NCBI RefSeq assembly: GCF_013522825.1
Contig: NZ_JAAMQZ010000002.1
Coordinates: forward strand, 214,034-278,033
DNA length: 64,000 nt
From: Stutzerimonas stutzeri
GTDB taxonomy: Bacteria; Pseudomonadota; Gammaproteobacteria; Pseudomonadales; Pseudomonadaceae
Direction of reading: 5' to 3'
Shown: positions 38,952 to 49,640 of the stretch, piece by piece
Layout: each line of letters opens with the position of its first letter
How positions within the stretch are numbered: position 1 is the stretch's first letter
Notes under the pieces: model-generated
The model's input: the letters and a program-made list of their open reading frames with translations, nothing else
Database searches by the model: none
What the model was told of the DNA's origin: nothing
Translations under genes and position numbers: made by a program

Positions 38952-39098
38952 TTACGGAGAAATGGGGTCGCTGGCGGGGAAGGTTTCTTCCAGTGCTTCA
39001 TCGAGCTGGTCTTCGTCCGCCTCGTCCGGACCGCGGTCGACATGATCGTCTTGCGGCTGTTCCGGCTGTGAAGGTTCGTGCGAGGGTTTGCCGTTCAT
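38952..39098 (-). CDS. 48-residue acidic protein with EETFPASDP motif
   Basis: A very short, acidic protein (MNGKPSHEPSQPEQP start) ending in the stretch LDEALEETFPASDPISP. I have seen this C-terminal motif in many small Pseudomonas and other proteobacterial proteins; its function is unknown. The ATG at 39098 has an AGGAG ribosome site; the upstream extension to 39182 lacks one. It lies downstream of the rsmZ terminator on the same strand, so it must have its own promoter. Confidence 0.7.
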   Translation of the reverse strand: MNGKPSHEPSQPEQPQDDHVDRGPDEADEDQLDEALEETFPASDPISP

Positions 39099-39210
39099 GA
39101 TGAGCTCCTGCGAGTTGGTCATGAGTTTAGTCTGCCAATCGCGGAAGTCGTTCCGAGAAGCCGGCTGGCGGTCAGTTACCACTCACCTGCCACGTCACTT
39201 TATTGCACAC

Positions 39211-39349
39211 AAAAAAAGGGGCGGGGTTTAAGCCCCGCCCGCCTCCTTCCATGCTTCCTTCTATTTCCTGCTCATCGTCCTGATGAAGCCACTTCTTGCG
39301 GCTGTTCCTGACCGACATCCTTGCCGGCTGTGCCTTGTCCCTGAGCACG
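39211..39349 (-). ncRNA. rsmZ: Regulatory RNA RsmZ
   Basis: A leftward non-coding RNA of about 139 bases that fits RsmZ, the RNA that sequesters the translational repressor RsmA/CsrA. It carries at least seven GGA motifs (CAGGGACA, AAGGATG, CAGGAACA, CAGGACGA, CAGGAAA, AAGGAAG, TGGAAGGAGG). Several lie in loops of small stems, for example GTGC/GCAC and CCGGC/GTCGG. It ends in a GGGCGGGG/CCCCGCCC terminator with seven T (39211-39240). A TAATAT -10 box and an upstream GacA-type site precede it, and rpoS is next to it, as in other pseudomonads. The 5' end is inferred from the -10 box. Confidence 0.92.
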
Positions 39350-39355
39350 GCTGTG

Positions 39356-39383
39356 ATATTAAGCATCTGGTCGCCCACGGCAA
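39356..39383 (-). promoter_or_regulatory. rsmZ core promoter
   Basis: Leftward strand: TTGCCG (39383-39378), 16 bases, TAATAT (39361-39356). Transcription would start near 39349, which gives the RNA length expected for RsmZ. Confidence 0.7.
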
Positions 39384-39499
39384 CTCGCAGAAAATTTATG
39401 CCGAATCAGAAAAACTCAACGGTATTGAAATTTTTTACTTTTAAATCAATTGCTTAAGTTATACATAAGCTTGGTAACAGAGGGCTTTTCCGTTTTTTG

Positions 39500-39528
39500 C
39501 TTACACCTCGCGTAAGCGAATGCTTACA
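39500..39528 (-). promoter_or_regulatory. GacA upstream activating site of rsmZ
   Basis: Leftward strand TGTAAG-CATTCG-CTTACG (39528-39511) differs by one base from the GacA consensus TGTAAG-N6-CTTACA. A further TGTAAG half-site follows at 39505-39500. The centre is about 170 bases before the predicted start, near the position reported for rsmZ genes. It makes RsmZ a target of the GacS/GacA system. Confidence 0.88.
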
Positions 39529-39627
39529 CACAATACAGCCTTGGAAAGGCTTCAGAGCACGGAGGGATTAACCTGACAGGTGCTCTTCTCGCACACAGAA
39601 GCATGCACTCGCACTGGAAGAGCGCAC

Positions 39628-39656
39628 AGCCCCTTGCCAGTATCTGGCAAGGGGCT
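39628..39656 (-). terminator. rpoS downstream hairpin
   Basis: AGCCCCTTGCCA and TGGCAAGGGGCT form a perfect 12-bp stem with a 5-base loop, 18 bases after the rpoS stop. There is no T-run, so it may be a Rho-type or processing stem instead of a strict intrinsic terminator. Confidence 0.75.
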
Positions 39657-39673
39657 GGCAGATCAGCCGTTCG

Positions 39674-40672
39674 TTAACCGAACAGCGCTTCGCTGGACAA
39701 TCCATTGCGCTCGAAAATCTCGCGCATGCGCTTGAGTGCCTCGACCTGGATCTGACGCACCCGCTCGCGGGTCAGGCCGATTTCCTTGCCGACTTCCTCA
39801 AGCGTACAGCTCTCATGGCCGCGCAAACCGAACCGCCGAATGACTACTTCCCGCTGCTTTTCGGTCAAGTCGGACAACCACTGATCGATGCTGGCCGAGA
39901 GATCATCATCGAGCAGCAGCTCACAAGGATCGTTCGGCTTGTCATCGCTGAGGGTATCGAGCAGCGTCTTGTCGGTGTCCGGGCCGAGCGACACATCCAC
40001 GGAGCTCACCCGCTCGTTCAGCCCGAGCATGCGCTTGACGTCGGCAACCGGCCTTTCCAGCAGGCTGGCGATTTCCTCGGGGCTGGGTTCGTGGTCGAGC
40101 TTCTGAGTCAGTTCGCGAGCTGCGCGCAGATAGACGTTCAGCTCCTTGACCACGTGAATCGGCAGGCGAATGGTGCGGGTCTGGTTCATGATCGCCCGCT
40201 CGACAGTCTGCCGAATCCACCAGGTGGCATAGGTGGAAAAACGGAAGCCGCGCTCGGGGTCGAATTTCTCTACGGCCCGGATCAGCCCGAGGTTGCCCTC
40301 TTCGACCAGATCCAGCAGTGACAGCCCGCGATTGACGTAACGCCGGGCGATCTTCACCACCAGCCGCAGGTTGCTTTCGATCATGCGCTTGCGTCCCGCC
40401 GGATCGCCCTTTCGGGCCAGACGAGCGAAATGCACTTCTTCTTCGGGGGTCAGGAGGGGGGAAAAGCCGATTTCATTGAGGTACAGCTGGGTCGCGTCGA
40501 GCGCCCGGTTGTAATCGATGAATTTGTGTTGCCTGGCGGTTGTAGCCCCCGAGCGGGAGCCGATCGAGCGAACGCGGGTGGTGTCGCTGGAGCGTTTCGA
40601 TCCAGCAGTCTGGTCCATAAGTAGAACGCTATCGTCTACGTCAAACTCCGGCACTTCTTTTTTGAGAGCCAT
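39674..40672 (-). CDS. rpoS: RNA polymerase sigma factor RpoS
   Basis: A 332-residue group 2 sigma factor for stationary phase and general stress. Region 1.2 starts near residue 53 ([21 protein letters not shown]), region 2 holds [24 protein letters not shown] and the -10 reader TYATWWIRQ, and region 4 ends with [20 protein letters not shown] chose the ATG at 40672 ([11 protein letters not shown]), with AGGA upstream; the frame is open to 40735 without support. The nlpD gene upstream normally carries the main rpoS promoter. The regulatory RNA rsmZ is downstream on the same strand. Confidence 0.97.
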   Translation of the reverse strand: MALKKEVPEFDVDDSVLLMDQTAGSKRSSDTTRVRSIGSRSGATTARQHKFIDYNRALDATQLYLNEIGFSPLLTPEEEVHFARLARKGDPAGRKRMIESNLRLVVKIARRYVNRGLSLLDLVEEGNLGLIRAVEKFDPERGFRFSTYATWWIRQTVERAIMNQTRTIRLPIHVVKELNVYLRAARELTQKLDHEPSPEEIASLLERPVADVKRMLGLNERVSSVDVSLGPDTDKTLLDTLSDDKPNDPCELLLDDDLSASIDQWLSDLTEKQREVVIRRFGLRGHESCTLEEVGKEIGLTRERVRQIQVEALKRMREIFERNGLSSEALFG

Positions 40673-40769
40673 TATTGTTGTCCTGTTCTGAGTTCGACAA
40701 CAGGCTCGGGTGGCACGCAATCCCTGGCAACACACGAGCCCCCTGTGACCGGAACAGGCAGGCCTCAGC

Positions 40770-41606
40770 TCAAGGTTTGGGCAGGTATTGCAGAGGATCT
40801 ACAGGCTTGCCCTGGCGGCGAATCTCAAAGTGCAGCTTCACCCGGTCGGTTCCAGTCGATCCCATCTCGGCAATTGTCTGCCCAGCTTTGACTTGTTGGC
40901 CTTCCTGAACCAGCAGCCTGCGGTTGTGGCCGTAGGCACTTACATAGGTATCGCTGTGCTTGATGATCACAAGTTCGCCGTAACCCCGTAAACCACTACC
41001 GGCGTACACAACAGCCCCATCAGAAGCAGCTAAAACAGGCTGTCCTAATTCCCCGGCGATATCAATGCCTTTATTCAAACTACCGTTTGAGGAAAAACGA
41101 CCGATGATCTGCCCTTTCGCCGGCCATGCCCAGCCGCTTGCCGAACGGGACACCGGCGTGACCGGGGTGGTGGCTTGCGGGCTCGCCTGGGGTGCCCTGG
41201 TGATGGGTGGCGGCGCAGGCACTGGCGTTGCGACCACTGGCGCATTGGCGCGAGGTGCCGGTACAGGTGATGGGCTTGCAGGCCGTGTGGCGACACTGCG
41301 CGGCGCACTGCCGCTGAACTGGATGCGCTGGCCAGGGTGGATCACATGCGGCGGGCCAATACCGTTAAGCTGAGCCAGTGCCTTCCAGTCCCAGCCGAAG
41401 CGAAAGGCGATGGACCAGAGGGTATCGCCACGCTGAACGATGTAATGGCCACTGGTCACGCGATCACGAGTGTTGCGATCAACTACCTGCACACCCCCCG
41501 TAGGCGAGCTCGCACAACCGGCCAGCAAAACACCGGCCAGCACCATGACCAGCGCAGCATGGGCCGAAGGCTTGCGAATCCACCGCACAACTGCTGTGAG
41601 CCTCAA
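40770..41606 (-). CDS. nlpD: Murein hydrolase activator lipoprotein NlpD
   Basis: A 278-residue outer-membrane lipoprotein, if started at TTG 41606, where AGGGAG sits six bases upstream. Lipobox VLLAGC (Cys31), a LysM domain ([18 protein letters not shown]), a long Ala/Pro linker and a LytM/M23 domain. In the last, the metal His is lost: NKGIDIAG replaces HxGxD, and only one His of the HxH motif (KLHFEIR) is kept. It is thus a degenerate, non-enzymatic activator of AmiC-type amidases. Downstream rpoS is probably transcribed in part from within it. The start codon is not certain. Confidence 0.9.
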   Translation of the reverse strand: MRLTAVVRWIRKPSAHAALVMVLAGVLLAGCASSPTGGVQVVDRNTRDRVTSGHYIVQRGDTLWSIAFRFGWDWKALAQLNGIGPPHVIHPGQRIQFSGSAPRSVATRPASPSPVPAPRANAPVVATPVPAPPPITRAPQASPQATTPVTPVSRSASGWAWPAKGQIIGRFSSNGSLNKGIDIAGELGQPVLAASDGAVVYAGSGLRGYGELVIIKHSDTYVSAYGHNRRLLVQEGQQVKAGQTIAEMGSTGTDRVKLHFEIRRQGKPVDPLQYLPKP

Positions 41607-41631
41607 CGAACACTCCCTGGACTTAGTCTGC

Positions 41632-42567
41632 TCAGACGTTCTGAGCCATAGGCTGACGCCGACCGGCAAACCATTCAAGCCCCACTACCAGCACAATGCC
41701 TGCAACAGCCATCAGCACGGCCAGCATGAGTTGCGGGTCCTGCCCGGTGAGGCTGGCATAACTGTCCGGTGAAATATTCTGCTCCAGCAAGGGCGTACGC
41801 TCACCCTGGGAGTTGGTGCGCCAGGTGAGTGTTTCCTTCCAGGGCCAGACCTTGTTCAGCGAGCCCAGCATCAAGCCGGTGAGAAAGGCCAGGGTAAGGT
41901 CGCGCCAGCGCTCGAGCATCCAGCTGAGCACACGCGCGAAGCTCAGAATACCGACCAGGCAGCCTGCTGCGAAAATTGCCAGTATGCCGATATCGAGTGT
42001 TTTCACCGCTGCCAATACAACCGGGTACAAGCCCAGCAATACCAGAATGAAACTGCCGGAAATGCCCGGCAGGATCATCGCGCAGATCGCGATGGCGCCT
42101 GCGAAGAACAGGCTCAGACCGCTGCTGCTCCACTGTACCGGAGCGGCCACGGTGATCACGTAGGCGAAGGCCACGCCGAGCACCAGCCCGACGACACGCG
42201 ACAGGTCCCAGCGCTGGATTTGCTTGCCGACCAGATGCACCGATACCAGGATCAGACCGAAGAAGAACGACCAGATCAGGATCGGATGCTCCTCCAGCAG
42301 GTAGCTGATCAGCTTGGCCAGGCTGAACACGCTGGTGAAGATCCCGCCCAGCAGAATCAACAGGAAATTGGCATTGGCCGCCTTCCATGCGTCTTGAACA
42401 CGCCCACGCAGCAACAGCAACGCCGCGCCTGGAATTGCGCCAATCGAGCGAAGCAACTCGTCATAGATTCCGGTAATAAAGGCAATGGTGCCACCGGACA
42501 CCCCTGGAACCACATCGGCGGCGCCCATGGCGATGCCCTTGATGTACAGCATTAAAGCGCTCTTCAT
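41632..42567 (-). CDS. DUF368 membrane protein (PopT-like undecaprenyl phosphate translocase)
   Basis: A 311-residue polytopic protein of the DUF368 family, about nine membrane segments. The N-terminal IKGIAMGAADVVPGVSGGTIAF and the internal CAMILPGISGSFILVLLGLY are the two inverted-repeat signatures. Members (PopT) were recently implicated in flipping undecaprenyl phosphate back across the inner membrane for peptidoglycan and O-antigen precursors. It lies between pcm and nlpD; in P. aeruginosa I recall those two genes as direct neighbours. An equivalent function here is inferred. Confidence 0.88.
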   Translation of the reverse strand: MKSALMLYIKGIAMGAADVVPGVSGGTIAFITGIYDELLRSIGAIPGAALLLLRGRVQDAWKAANANFLLILLGGIFTSVFSLAKLISYLLEEHPILIWSFFFGLILVSVHLVGKQIQRWDLSRVVGLVLGVAFAYVITVAAPVQWSSSGLSLFFAGAIAICAMILPGISGSFILVLLGLYPVVLAAVKTLDIGILAIFAAGCLVGILSFARVLSWMLERWRDLTLAFLTGLMLGSLNKVWPWKETLTWRTNSQGERTPLLEQNISPDSYASLTGQDPQLMLAVLMAVAGIVLVVGLEWFAGRRQPMAQNV

Positions 42568-42586
42568 GCTTCCTTCCGCTGAGTCT

Positions 42587-43240
42587 TCAAACTACAGGTC
42601 CATTGAGCAGCGGTACGAAGCGCACGGTATCCAGCAGATGCCGGGAAAAACCGTCTTCCTCACGAACGATCAACATCAGTTGCTGAATCTCACCCGCCCC
42701 GACCGGAATCACCAGACGCCCACCGGGTGCCAGTTGATCGAGCAGGGCTTGCGGCACGTCCGCTGCCGCCGCAGTCACGATGATGCCGTTGTAAGGCGCC
42801 AATGCCGGCCACCCTTCCCAGCCATCACCCCAGCGAAAGACCACATTGCGCAACTTCAGTTCGGCCAGGCGCTCCTTGGCCCGCTCCTGCAGCACCTGGA
42901 TTCGCTCGACCGAGAACACCCGCTCCACCAGTTGCGCCAGCACAGCGGTCTGATAACCGGAGCCAGTGCCGATCTCCAGCACCTTGTCCAGCGGGCCGTC
43001 GGCCAGCAGCAGTTCGCTCATGCGCGCAACCATGAATGGCTGCGAGATGGTCTGATTGTGGCCAATGGGCAGCGCGGTGTCCTCATAGGCACGGTGCGAC
43101 AGGGCCTCGTCGACGAACAGATGACGTGGCGTGCGTCGAATGACTTCCAGCACGTGTGCGTTCGACAAGCCCTCATCATAGAGGCGCTGAATCAGACGAT
43201 CACGGGTACGTTGCGAGGTCATCCCGGTTCCGTGGCGCAT
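42587..43240 (-). CDS. pcm: Protein-L-isoaspartate O-methyltransferase
   Basis: A 217-residue SAM-dependent enzyme that repairs isoaspartyl residues in ageing proteins. The SAM site is [25 protein letters not shown] and [13 protein letters not shown] are typical. ATG 43240 has AGGAG six bases upstream; an internal ATG at 43222 (MTSQRTRDR) is the alternative. It overlaps the end of surE, so surE-pcm are coupled, with rpoS further downstream in the same direction. Confidence 0.93.
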   Translation of the reverse strand: MRHGTGMTSQRTRDRLIQRLYDEGLSNAHVLEVIRRTPRHLFVDEALSHRAYEDTALPIGHNQTISQPFMVARMSELLLADGPLDKVLEIGTGSGYQTAVLAQLVERVFSVERIQVLQERAKERLAELKLRNVVFRWGDGWEGWPALAPYNGIIVTAAAADVPQALLDQLAPGGRLVIPVGAGEIQQLMLIVREEDGFSRHLLDTVRFVPLLNGPVV

Positions 43241-43263
43241 CAGATTCTCCTGTCCAAGATGAT

Positions 43264-44013
43264 TCACAGCACCCCCTCCAGCCAACGGTCCAATCCCTGG
43301 AATGCTTCGCGAAAGGTGCGATCGAGTTGCAATGGCGTGATCGAGACATAACCCTGCATCACTGCATGGAAATCGGTTCCCGGCCCGCCGTCCTCGACGT
43401 CGCCGGCCACGGAAATCCAGTAGCCATCCTTGCCGCGCGGATTGGCCTGTTTCACCGGCGGTTTGGCCCGGCTGCGATGGCCGAGACGAGTCAGTTGGAT
43501 ACCACGGATATGGTCCAGCGGCAGGTTGGGCACATTGATGCTCAGCACGGTGCGCGGCGGCAGATCGAGCTGGTCATGCTTCTCCACCAGCTTGCGCGCG
43601 ATATAAGCCGCCGTTGGCAGGTTGTCCGGCGAACGCGAGACCAACGAAAAGGCGAATGCCGGCTTGCCGGTGAAGCGCCCCTCGATGGCCGCCGCTACGG
43701 TGCCCGAGTAGAGCACGTCATCGCCCAGGTTGGCGCCCAGGTTGATACCCGAAACCACCATGTCGGGCGCCTCGTCGAGCAGGCCGTTGATCCCCAGGTG
43801 CACGCAATCGGTGGGTGTGCCGTTCACGCCGATGAAACCGTTCGGCATGGTCGTCGGGTGCAGCGGGCGATCCAGCGTCAGCGCGCTGCTGGCGCCACTC
43901 ATGTCCTGGATGGGGGCGACCACCCGGCACTCGGCATAATCCGCCAGCGCGTCATAAAGCGCGGCGAGCCCAGGTGCATACACCCCGTCGTCGTTGGCGA
44001 TCAGAATACGCAT
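43264..44013 (-). CDS. surE: 5'-Nucleotidase SurE
   Basis: A 249-residue metal-dependent nucleotidase and exopolyphosphatase involved in stationary-phase survival. The metal ligands are Asp8-Asp9 in LIANDDG, the Ser in MSGASSALT, and Asn in [11 protein letters not shown]. The ATG at 44013 overlaps the truD stop by one base (TGATG). Lengths and motifs are complete. It belongs to the truD-surE-pcm-rpoS survival cluster. Confidence 0.95.
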   Translation of the reverse strand: MRILIANDDGVYAPGLAALYDALADYAECRVVAPIQDMSGASSALTLDRPLHPTTMPNGFIGVNGTPTDCVHLGINGLLDEAPDMVVSGINLGANLGDDVLYSGTVAAAIEGRFTGKPAFAFSLVSRSPDNLPTAAYIARKLVEKHDQLDLPPRTVLSINVPNLPLDHIRGIQLTRLGHRSRAKPPVKQANPRGKDGYWISVAGDVEDGGPGTDFHAVMQGYVSITPLQLDRTFREAFQGLDRWLEGVL

Positions 44014-45053
44014 CAGATGTCCGTCTGCCCTGCCAGGCTGACCAGCTCGCGCACCACAGCGGTGGCGAAGCATCCGGTCGGCAGGACGAATTCAAGTTGC
44101 AGAATGTCAGGCCCCGGATAATGCCACGACAAGCCGCCAATGGGGAGGCGAAGAATGCGCCGCTCATGCTTCATTCCGGCTTCTGCGAGCCACTTGGCGA
44201 TTGCCGGCTCAAGCGCCGCGATATCCGCCTCCAGGGCTTGCGTTGCACCACCCGCAGGCGATTCGCCAGCCCCCCACAAGGGGCCGGTGGGATGGAGATC
44301 GAGCATGGTCAGGCGCGGGTCGGCGCATTCGGCTTCGCCAGCGGGAAAGAAGCTGCGGCTGTCGGTAAAGGCCAGCAGGTCGCCGACTTGCGCCTGGCGC
44401 CAGGTTCCGGCGGCGACACGTTCGGCCAATACCCGATTGAACAGGTAACTGCGCCCCGCCGAAAGCAGCCGCGAGCGCAGGTTGCGCTGTACCGGCAACT
44501 CCTGTCGCTCGGCATATTCGCGCGCACCAAGCACATTGCCGCCCTCGAAACCGAAGCGCTGCAGGCCGAAGTAGTTGGGCACGCCGTGCGCCTTGATGCG
44601 CGCCAGACGCACCTCCAGTTCGGCGCGATCGGCTTCCAGTTGAGTCAGGCGCAGGATGAAGCCGTTGGCCGAATGGGCGCCGCGCTGCAGCTTGCGCTGA
44701 TGGCGACTGCGCTTGAGTATGCGCAGCGTCTCGTCCTCGGCCTTGTCCAGCACAGGATCGGCCTTGCCCGGCAGGTGCAGGCTGAACCACTGGCGAGTCA
44801 GCGCCTGACGGTCCTTGAGGCCGGCATAGCTGATGCTGCGCAGTGGCACGCCGGCGGCGCGGGCGATGCGGCGCGCCGCTTCCTCGGTATTGAGGTTGCG
44901 TTTCTCGACCCAGAGCCAGAGATGCTCGCCCTCGCCGGACAACGGAATATCCAGCACCTCATCGACCTGGAAATCCTCGGCCACCGCCTTGAGCACGGCG
45001 CTGCCACACGGACCGCCATGCGCCCGTGGCCCCAGCAACTGGTCTTCAGTCAT
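44013..45053 (-). CDS. truD: tRNA pseudouridine(13) synthase TruD
   Basis: A 346-residue enzyme that isomerises U13 in tRNA-Glu. The catalytic Asp81 lies in [15 protein letters not shown], and NYFGLQRFG and [12 protein letters not shown] are family motifs. The frame stays open upstream to 45572, but that part runs through ispF and has low-complexity composition, so the ATG at 45053 (MTEDQLLGP), which overlaps the ispF stop by four bases, is the start. Confidence 0.95.
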   Translation of the reverse strand: MTEDQLLGPRAHGGPCGSAVLKAVAEDFQVDEVLDIPLSGEGEHLWLWVEKRNLNTEEAARRIARAAGVPLRSISYAGLKDRQALTRQWFSLHLPGKADPVLDKAEDETLRILKRSRHQRKLQRGAHSANGFILRLTQLEADRAELEVRLARIKAHGVPNYFGLQRFGFEGGNVLGAREYAERQELPVQRNLRSRLLSAGRSYLFNRVLAERVAAGTWRQAQVGDLLAFTDSRSFFPAGEAECADPRLTMLDLHPTGPLWGAGESPAGGATQALEADIAALEPAIAKWLAEAGMKHERRILRLPIGGLSWHYPGPDILQLEFVLPTGCFATAVVRELVSLAGQTDI

Positions 45054-45523
45054 GCGCGGACCAGCAGCGCGACCGCATGCACGGCGATGCCTTCTTCGCG
45101 CCCGACGAAACCCAGCTTCTCGGTGGTGGTGGCCTTGACATTGACCTGATCCAGCTCGACCCGCAGATCCTCGGCGATCAGGCCACGCATGGCCTCGATA
45201 TGCGGGGCCATCTTCGGTGCCTGGGCGATGATGGTGGCGTCGACATTGCCGACCTTCCAGCCCTTGGCCTGCACCAGCTTGAGCACATGACGCAACAGCA
45301 CCCGGCTGTCGGCGCCCTTGAACTGCGGGTCGGTATCGGGGAAATGCTTGCCGATATCGCCCAGCGCCACCGCGCCGAGCAGCGCATCGCTGAGCGCGTG
45401 CAGCAGCACGTCGCCATCGGAATGCGCCAGCAGCCCGAACCTGTGAGGAATCCGCACGCCGCCCAGCGTGATGAAATCGCCCTCGCCGAAGCGATGCACG
45501 TCGTAACCGTGGCCGATACGCAT
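45050..45523 (-). CDS. ispF: 2-C-Methyl-D-erythritol 2,4-cyclodiphosphate synthase
   Basis: A 157-residue MEP-pathway enzyme that makes the cyclic diphosphate precursor of isoprenoids. The zinc ligands are Asp8 and His10 in GYDVHRFG, and a His in [15 protein letters not shown]. The first gene of a leftward chain ispF-truD-surE-pcm with overlapping stops. In the DUF368 neighbourhood it means isoprenoid carrier synthesis and carrier recycling genes are close. A clean 157-residue length fits the family. Confidence 0.96.
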   Translation of the reverse strand: MRIGHGYDVHRFGEGDFITLGGVRIPHRFGLLAHSDGDVLLHALSDALLGAVALGDIGKHFPDTDPQFKGADSRVLLRHVLKLVQAKGWKVGNVDATIIAQAPKMAPHIEAMRGLIAEDLRVELDQVNVKATTTEKLGFVGREEGIAVHAVALLVRA

Positions 45524-45660
45524 AGATAGAATCCTTGGAAAACTCAGCCGGCGATTCTACAGGAGCCGGCACGCCTTGAGCCGATAGAGAGCGACAGCGC
45601 TCTGCAATCGATGGCGGCGATATCCACCATCAGCCGAATCGATCCTGTATCGTCCTTCAC

Positions 45661-45689
45661 CGATATATAGTTCGTCCCACTCCGATATA
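45661..45689 (+). promoter_or_regulatory. Direct-repeat sites upstream of arsR
   Basis: CGATATA occurs at 45661-45667 and again at 45683-45689, exactly 22 bp or two helical turns apart, 18 bases before the ArsR start. It may bind the ArsR dimer pairs or represent -10-like sequence. Weak symmetry within each copy. Confidence 0.45.
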
Positions 45690-45706
45690 CGGTCCGAGAA
45701 CACCCC

Positions 45707-46009
45707 ATGCCCGACGATTTCGACGACATCATCAAGGCACTCGCCCACCCACTTCGCCGGGAAATCCTGCAGTGGTTGAAAGAGCCGCAGCTGTACTTTC
45801 CCCAGCAGTACCACCCGCTGGAAAACGGCGTTTGCGCCGGACAGATCGACCAGCGCGCCGGGCTGTCGCAGTCCACGGTTTCGGCCCACCTGGCCACCCT
45901 GCAGAAAGCCGGGCTGATCAGCAGCCAGAAAATTGGCCAGTGGCATTTCTTCAAGCGCAACGAGCCGGCCATCCAGGCGTTCATCGAGCGCATCGGCCAG
46001 CAACTCTGA
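45707..46009 (+). CDS. ArsR-family transcriptional regulator
   Basis: A 100-residue ArsR/SmtB winged-helix protein (IKALAHPLRREILQWLK, then RAGLSQSTVSAHLATLQKAGLI). It has a single cysteine (about residue 43) and lacks the CxCxC/His metal sites of arsenic or zinc sensors, so it probably senses an organic electrophile or a redox state. It lies 34 bases upstream of the Old Yellow Enzyme gene in one unit. This regulator-enzyme pairing recalls NemR-nemA but uses a different regulator family. Confidence 0.9.
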   Translation: MPDDFDDIIKALAHPLRREILQWLKEPQLYFPQQYHPLENGVCAGQIDQRAGLSQSTVSAHLATLQKAGLISSQKIGQWHFFKRNEPAIQAFIERIGQQL

Positions 46010-46043
46010 ATTCCTTCGCATCCCAAACAGGAGCGGTATCGCT

Positions 46044-47093
46044 ATGCCCACACTTTTCGACCCCATCAGAATCGGCGACCTAGAACTGCCCAACCGCGTC
46101 ATCATGGCGCCCCTGACCCGCTGCCGCGCAGAGCCGGGGCGCGTGCCGGGCGAGCTGATGGTCGCGTATTACGTCCAGCGCGCCAGCGCCGGCCTGATCA
46201 TCAGCGAAGCCACCTCGGTAACCCCCATGGGCGTCGGTTACCCGGATACCCCTGGTATCTGGTCCGCCGAACAGGTGCAGGGCTGGAAGAAGATCACCGA
46301 TGCCGTTCATGCCAAAGGCGGCAAGATCGTGCTGCAGCTCTGGCATGTCGGGCGCATCTCCGATCCGATCTACCTTGACGGCCAGCTGCCGGTCGCACCC
46401 AGCGCCATCCAACCCGCCGGCCATGTCAGCCTGGTGCGCCCGAAGAAACCTTACGAAACCCCGCGTGCGCTGGAAACCAGCGAGATCGCCGGTATCGTAG
46501 AGGCCTATCGCAAAGGTGCCGAAAATGCCTGGGAAGCCGGTTTCGACGGCGTGGAAATCCACGGCGCCAACGGTTATCTGCTCGACCAGTTCCTGCAGGA
46601 CAGCACCAACCAGCGTACCGACCTGTATGGTGGCTCACTGGAAAATCGCGCGCGGCTGATGCTGGAAGTCACCGATGCCGTGATCGGCGTATGGGGCGCA
46701 GGTCGCGTCGGCATGCACCTGGCCCCCCGCGCCGACGAGCATGACATGGGCGATTCCAACCGCGCCGAAACCTTCGGCTACATCGCCCGCGAGCTGGGCA
46801 AGCGCGGCGTGGCGTTTATCTGCACCCGCGAGAAAGTTGGCGCAGACAGTCTCGGCCCGCAACTCAAGCAGATCTTCGGCGGCGTCTATATCGCAAACCA
46901 AGGTTTCGACAAGGAACAGGGCAATGCCTGGCTGGCCGAAGGCAAGGCCGACGCGGTGGCCTTCGGTGTTCCCTTCATTGCCAACCCCGATCTGGTCGAG
47001 CGCCTGCGCCAGGACGCGCCCCTCAACGAACCGCATCCGCAGCTGTTCTACGCCCCGGGTCCCGAAGGTTATACCGACTATCCGACGCTCTGA
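46044..47093 (+). CDS. xenB: Old Yellow Enzyme family alkene/xenobiotic reductase
   Basis: A 349-residue FMN-dependent ene-reductase that reduces alkenes, nitro-esters and nitroaromatics with NADPH. The barrel carries MAPLTRCRA near residue 20, LQLWHVGRISD with the substrate His, GFDGVEIHGANGYLLDQF, and QRTDLYGGS. The length equals xenobiotic reductase B of P. fluorescens as I know it; the name is by that similarity. The ATG at 46044 has AGGAG upstream; an in-frame ATG at 45933 falls inside arsR. It is co-transcribed with the ArsR regulator. Confidence 0.88.
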   Translation: MPTLFDPIRIGDLELPNRVIMAPLTRCRAEPGRVPGELMVAYYVQRASAGLIISEATSVTPMGVGYPDTPGIWSAEQVQGWKKITDAVHAKGGKIVLQLWHVGRISDPIYLDGQLPVAPSAIQPAGHVSLVRPKKPYETPRALETSEIAGIVEAYRKGAENAWEAGFDGVEIHGANGYLLDQFLQDSTNQRTDLYGGSLENRARLMLEVTDAVIGVWGAGRVGMHLAPRADEHDMGDSNRAETFGYIARELGKRGVAFICTREKVGADSLGPQLKQIFGGVYIANQGFDKEQGNAWLAEGKADAVAFGVPFIANPDLVERLRQDAPLNEPHPQLFYAPGPEGYTDYPTL

Positions 47094-47114
47094 ACCCTTA
47101 GAACCTGCTGGCCA

Positions 47115-47425
47115 TCGTGGGAGCGGGCCATGCCCGCGAACCATGCTCAGCACCCGCGCGAGCCCGTTCGCGGCCAGGAGCCGCTCCTACAGTGTGCAGT
47201 GCGAGAGCCTTTGTGGGAGCGACCTTGGCCACGAAGCGATGCGCAGGCCTGACGGAAACCAACCTCGTCACGCCCGCGAATGCGGGAGCCCAGTGTGGTT
47301 GCGGGGTTACCCGACGGCACTGGGTCCCCGCGTTCGCGGGGATGACGGGGCGTGCGGGGATGATAGGACCGCGCGGATGGTTCGGGCATTGGTTCGCGGA
47401 CAAGTCCGCTCCTACAGGATCGGCG
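47115..47425. repeat. REP/BIME cluster downstream of the Old Yellow Enzyme gene
   Basis: The 421-bp gap 47094-47514 holds no gene. It contains at least six Pseudomonas-type REP units: GTGGGAGCGGGCC and TTCGCGG...CCGCTCCTACA facing each other, TGTGGGAGCGACC, another TTCGCGGACAAGTCCGCTCC at the right end, and a mirror pair CGCGAATGCGGGAGCCCAGTG / CACTGGGTCCCCGCGTTCG in the middle. The sequence is otherwise anonymous. Several spurious open frames on both strands overlap the repeats. Confidence 0.85.
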
Positions 47426-47467
47426 TGACAACTGGGACACATAGTCTTTTCATTTGTCGCCACGCAT

Positions 47468-47497
47468 AAAAAACCCCGAGCAAGCCCGGGGTTTTTT
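47468..47497. terminator. groEL terminator (bidirectional)
   Basis: AAAAAACCCCG (47468-47478) pairs with CGGGGTTTTTT (47487-47497) across an 8-base loop. T-runs occur on both strands. It lies 18 bases after the groEL stop and can also stop read-through from the left. Confidence 0.93.
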
Positions 47498-47514
47498 ATG
47501 GTGCGGGGGTCGGC

Positions 47515-49167
<1,653 letters not shown>

Positions 49168-49203
49168 TCAATACTTGAATATGGATGGAGATTCGCGAGG
49201 GAA

Positions 49204-49497
49204 TCAGGCTTCAACGACAGCGAGGATTTCGTTCTCGCTCATCACCAGCAGATCTTCGCCGTCGACCTTGACGGTGTTGCTGCCGGAGTAAGGACCGAAT
49301 ACCACCTTGTCACCGACCTTGACGGCCAGCGCACGCACTTCACCGTTGTCCAGCACACGGCCAGTGCCCACAGCAACGATTTCGCCCTGGTTCGGCTTCT
49401 CGGCAGCGGAGCCCGGCAGGACGATGCCGCCTGCGGTCTTGGTTTCTTCTTCGCTGCGACGGATTACGACGCGGTCATGCAGAGGACGAAGCTTCAT
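49204..49497 (-). CDS. groES: Co-chaperonin GroES
   Basis: A 97-residue lid of the GroEL chamber ([14 protein letters not shown] start). The mobile loop [20 protein letters not shown] is present in full. It is the first gene of groES-groEL. A ribosome site AGGAGA lies upstream. A sigma-32-like promoter is about 145-170 bases before the start codon. Confidence 0.98.
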   Translation of the reverse strand: MKLRPLHDRVVIRRSEEETKTAGGIVLPGSAAEKPNQGEIVAVGTGRVLDNGEVRALAVKVGDKVVFGPYSGSNTVKVDGEDLLVMSENEILAVVEA

Positions 49498-49640
49498 TGT
49501 CGATCTCTCCTAACAGAGTGGTTCCATGCCGATGCATCTCATCGGCGGGTTGGCAAATCCGGCGGTGCCGGTTGCGGCCCGCAGCGCGGGCCGCAGAAGA
49601 CGGACTGTCAAAATGCGACAGCGACCTTGCGGTGACCGCT

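Noticed and set aside
45054..45572. Upstream extension of truD to a 519-codon frame
   Set aside because: The extension runs through ispF in another frame; truD starts at 45053 where the family sequence begins.
47117..47428. Open frames across the REP cluster
   Set aside because: They are formed by the repeats themselves and have no homologous features.
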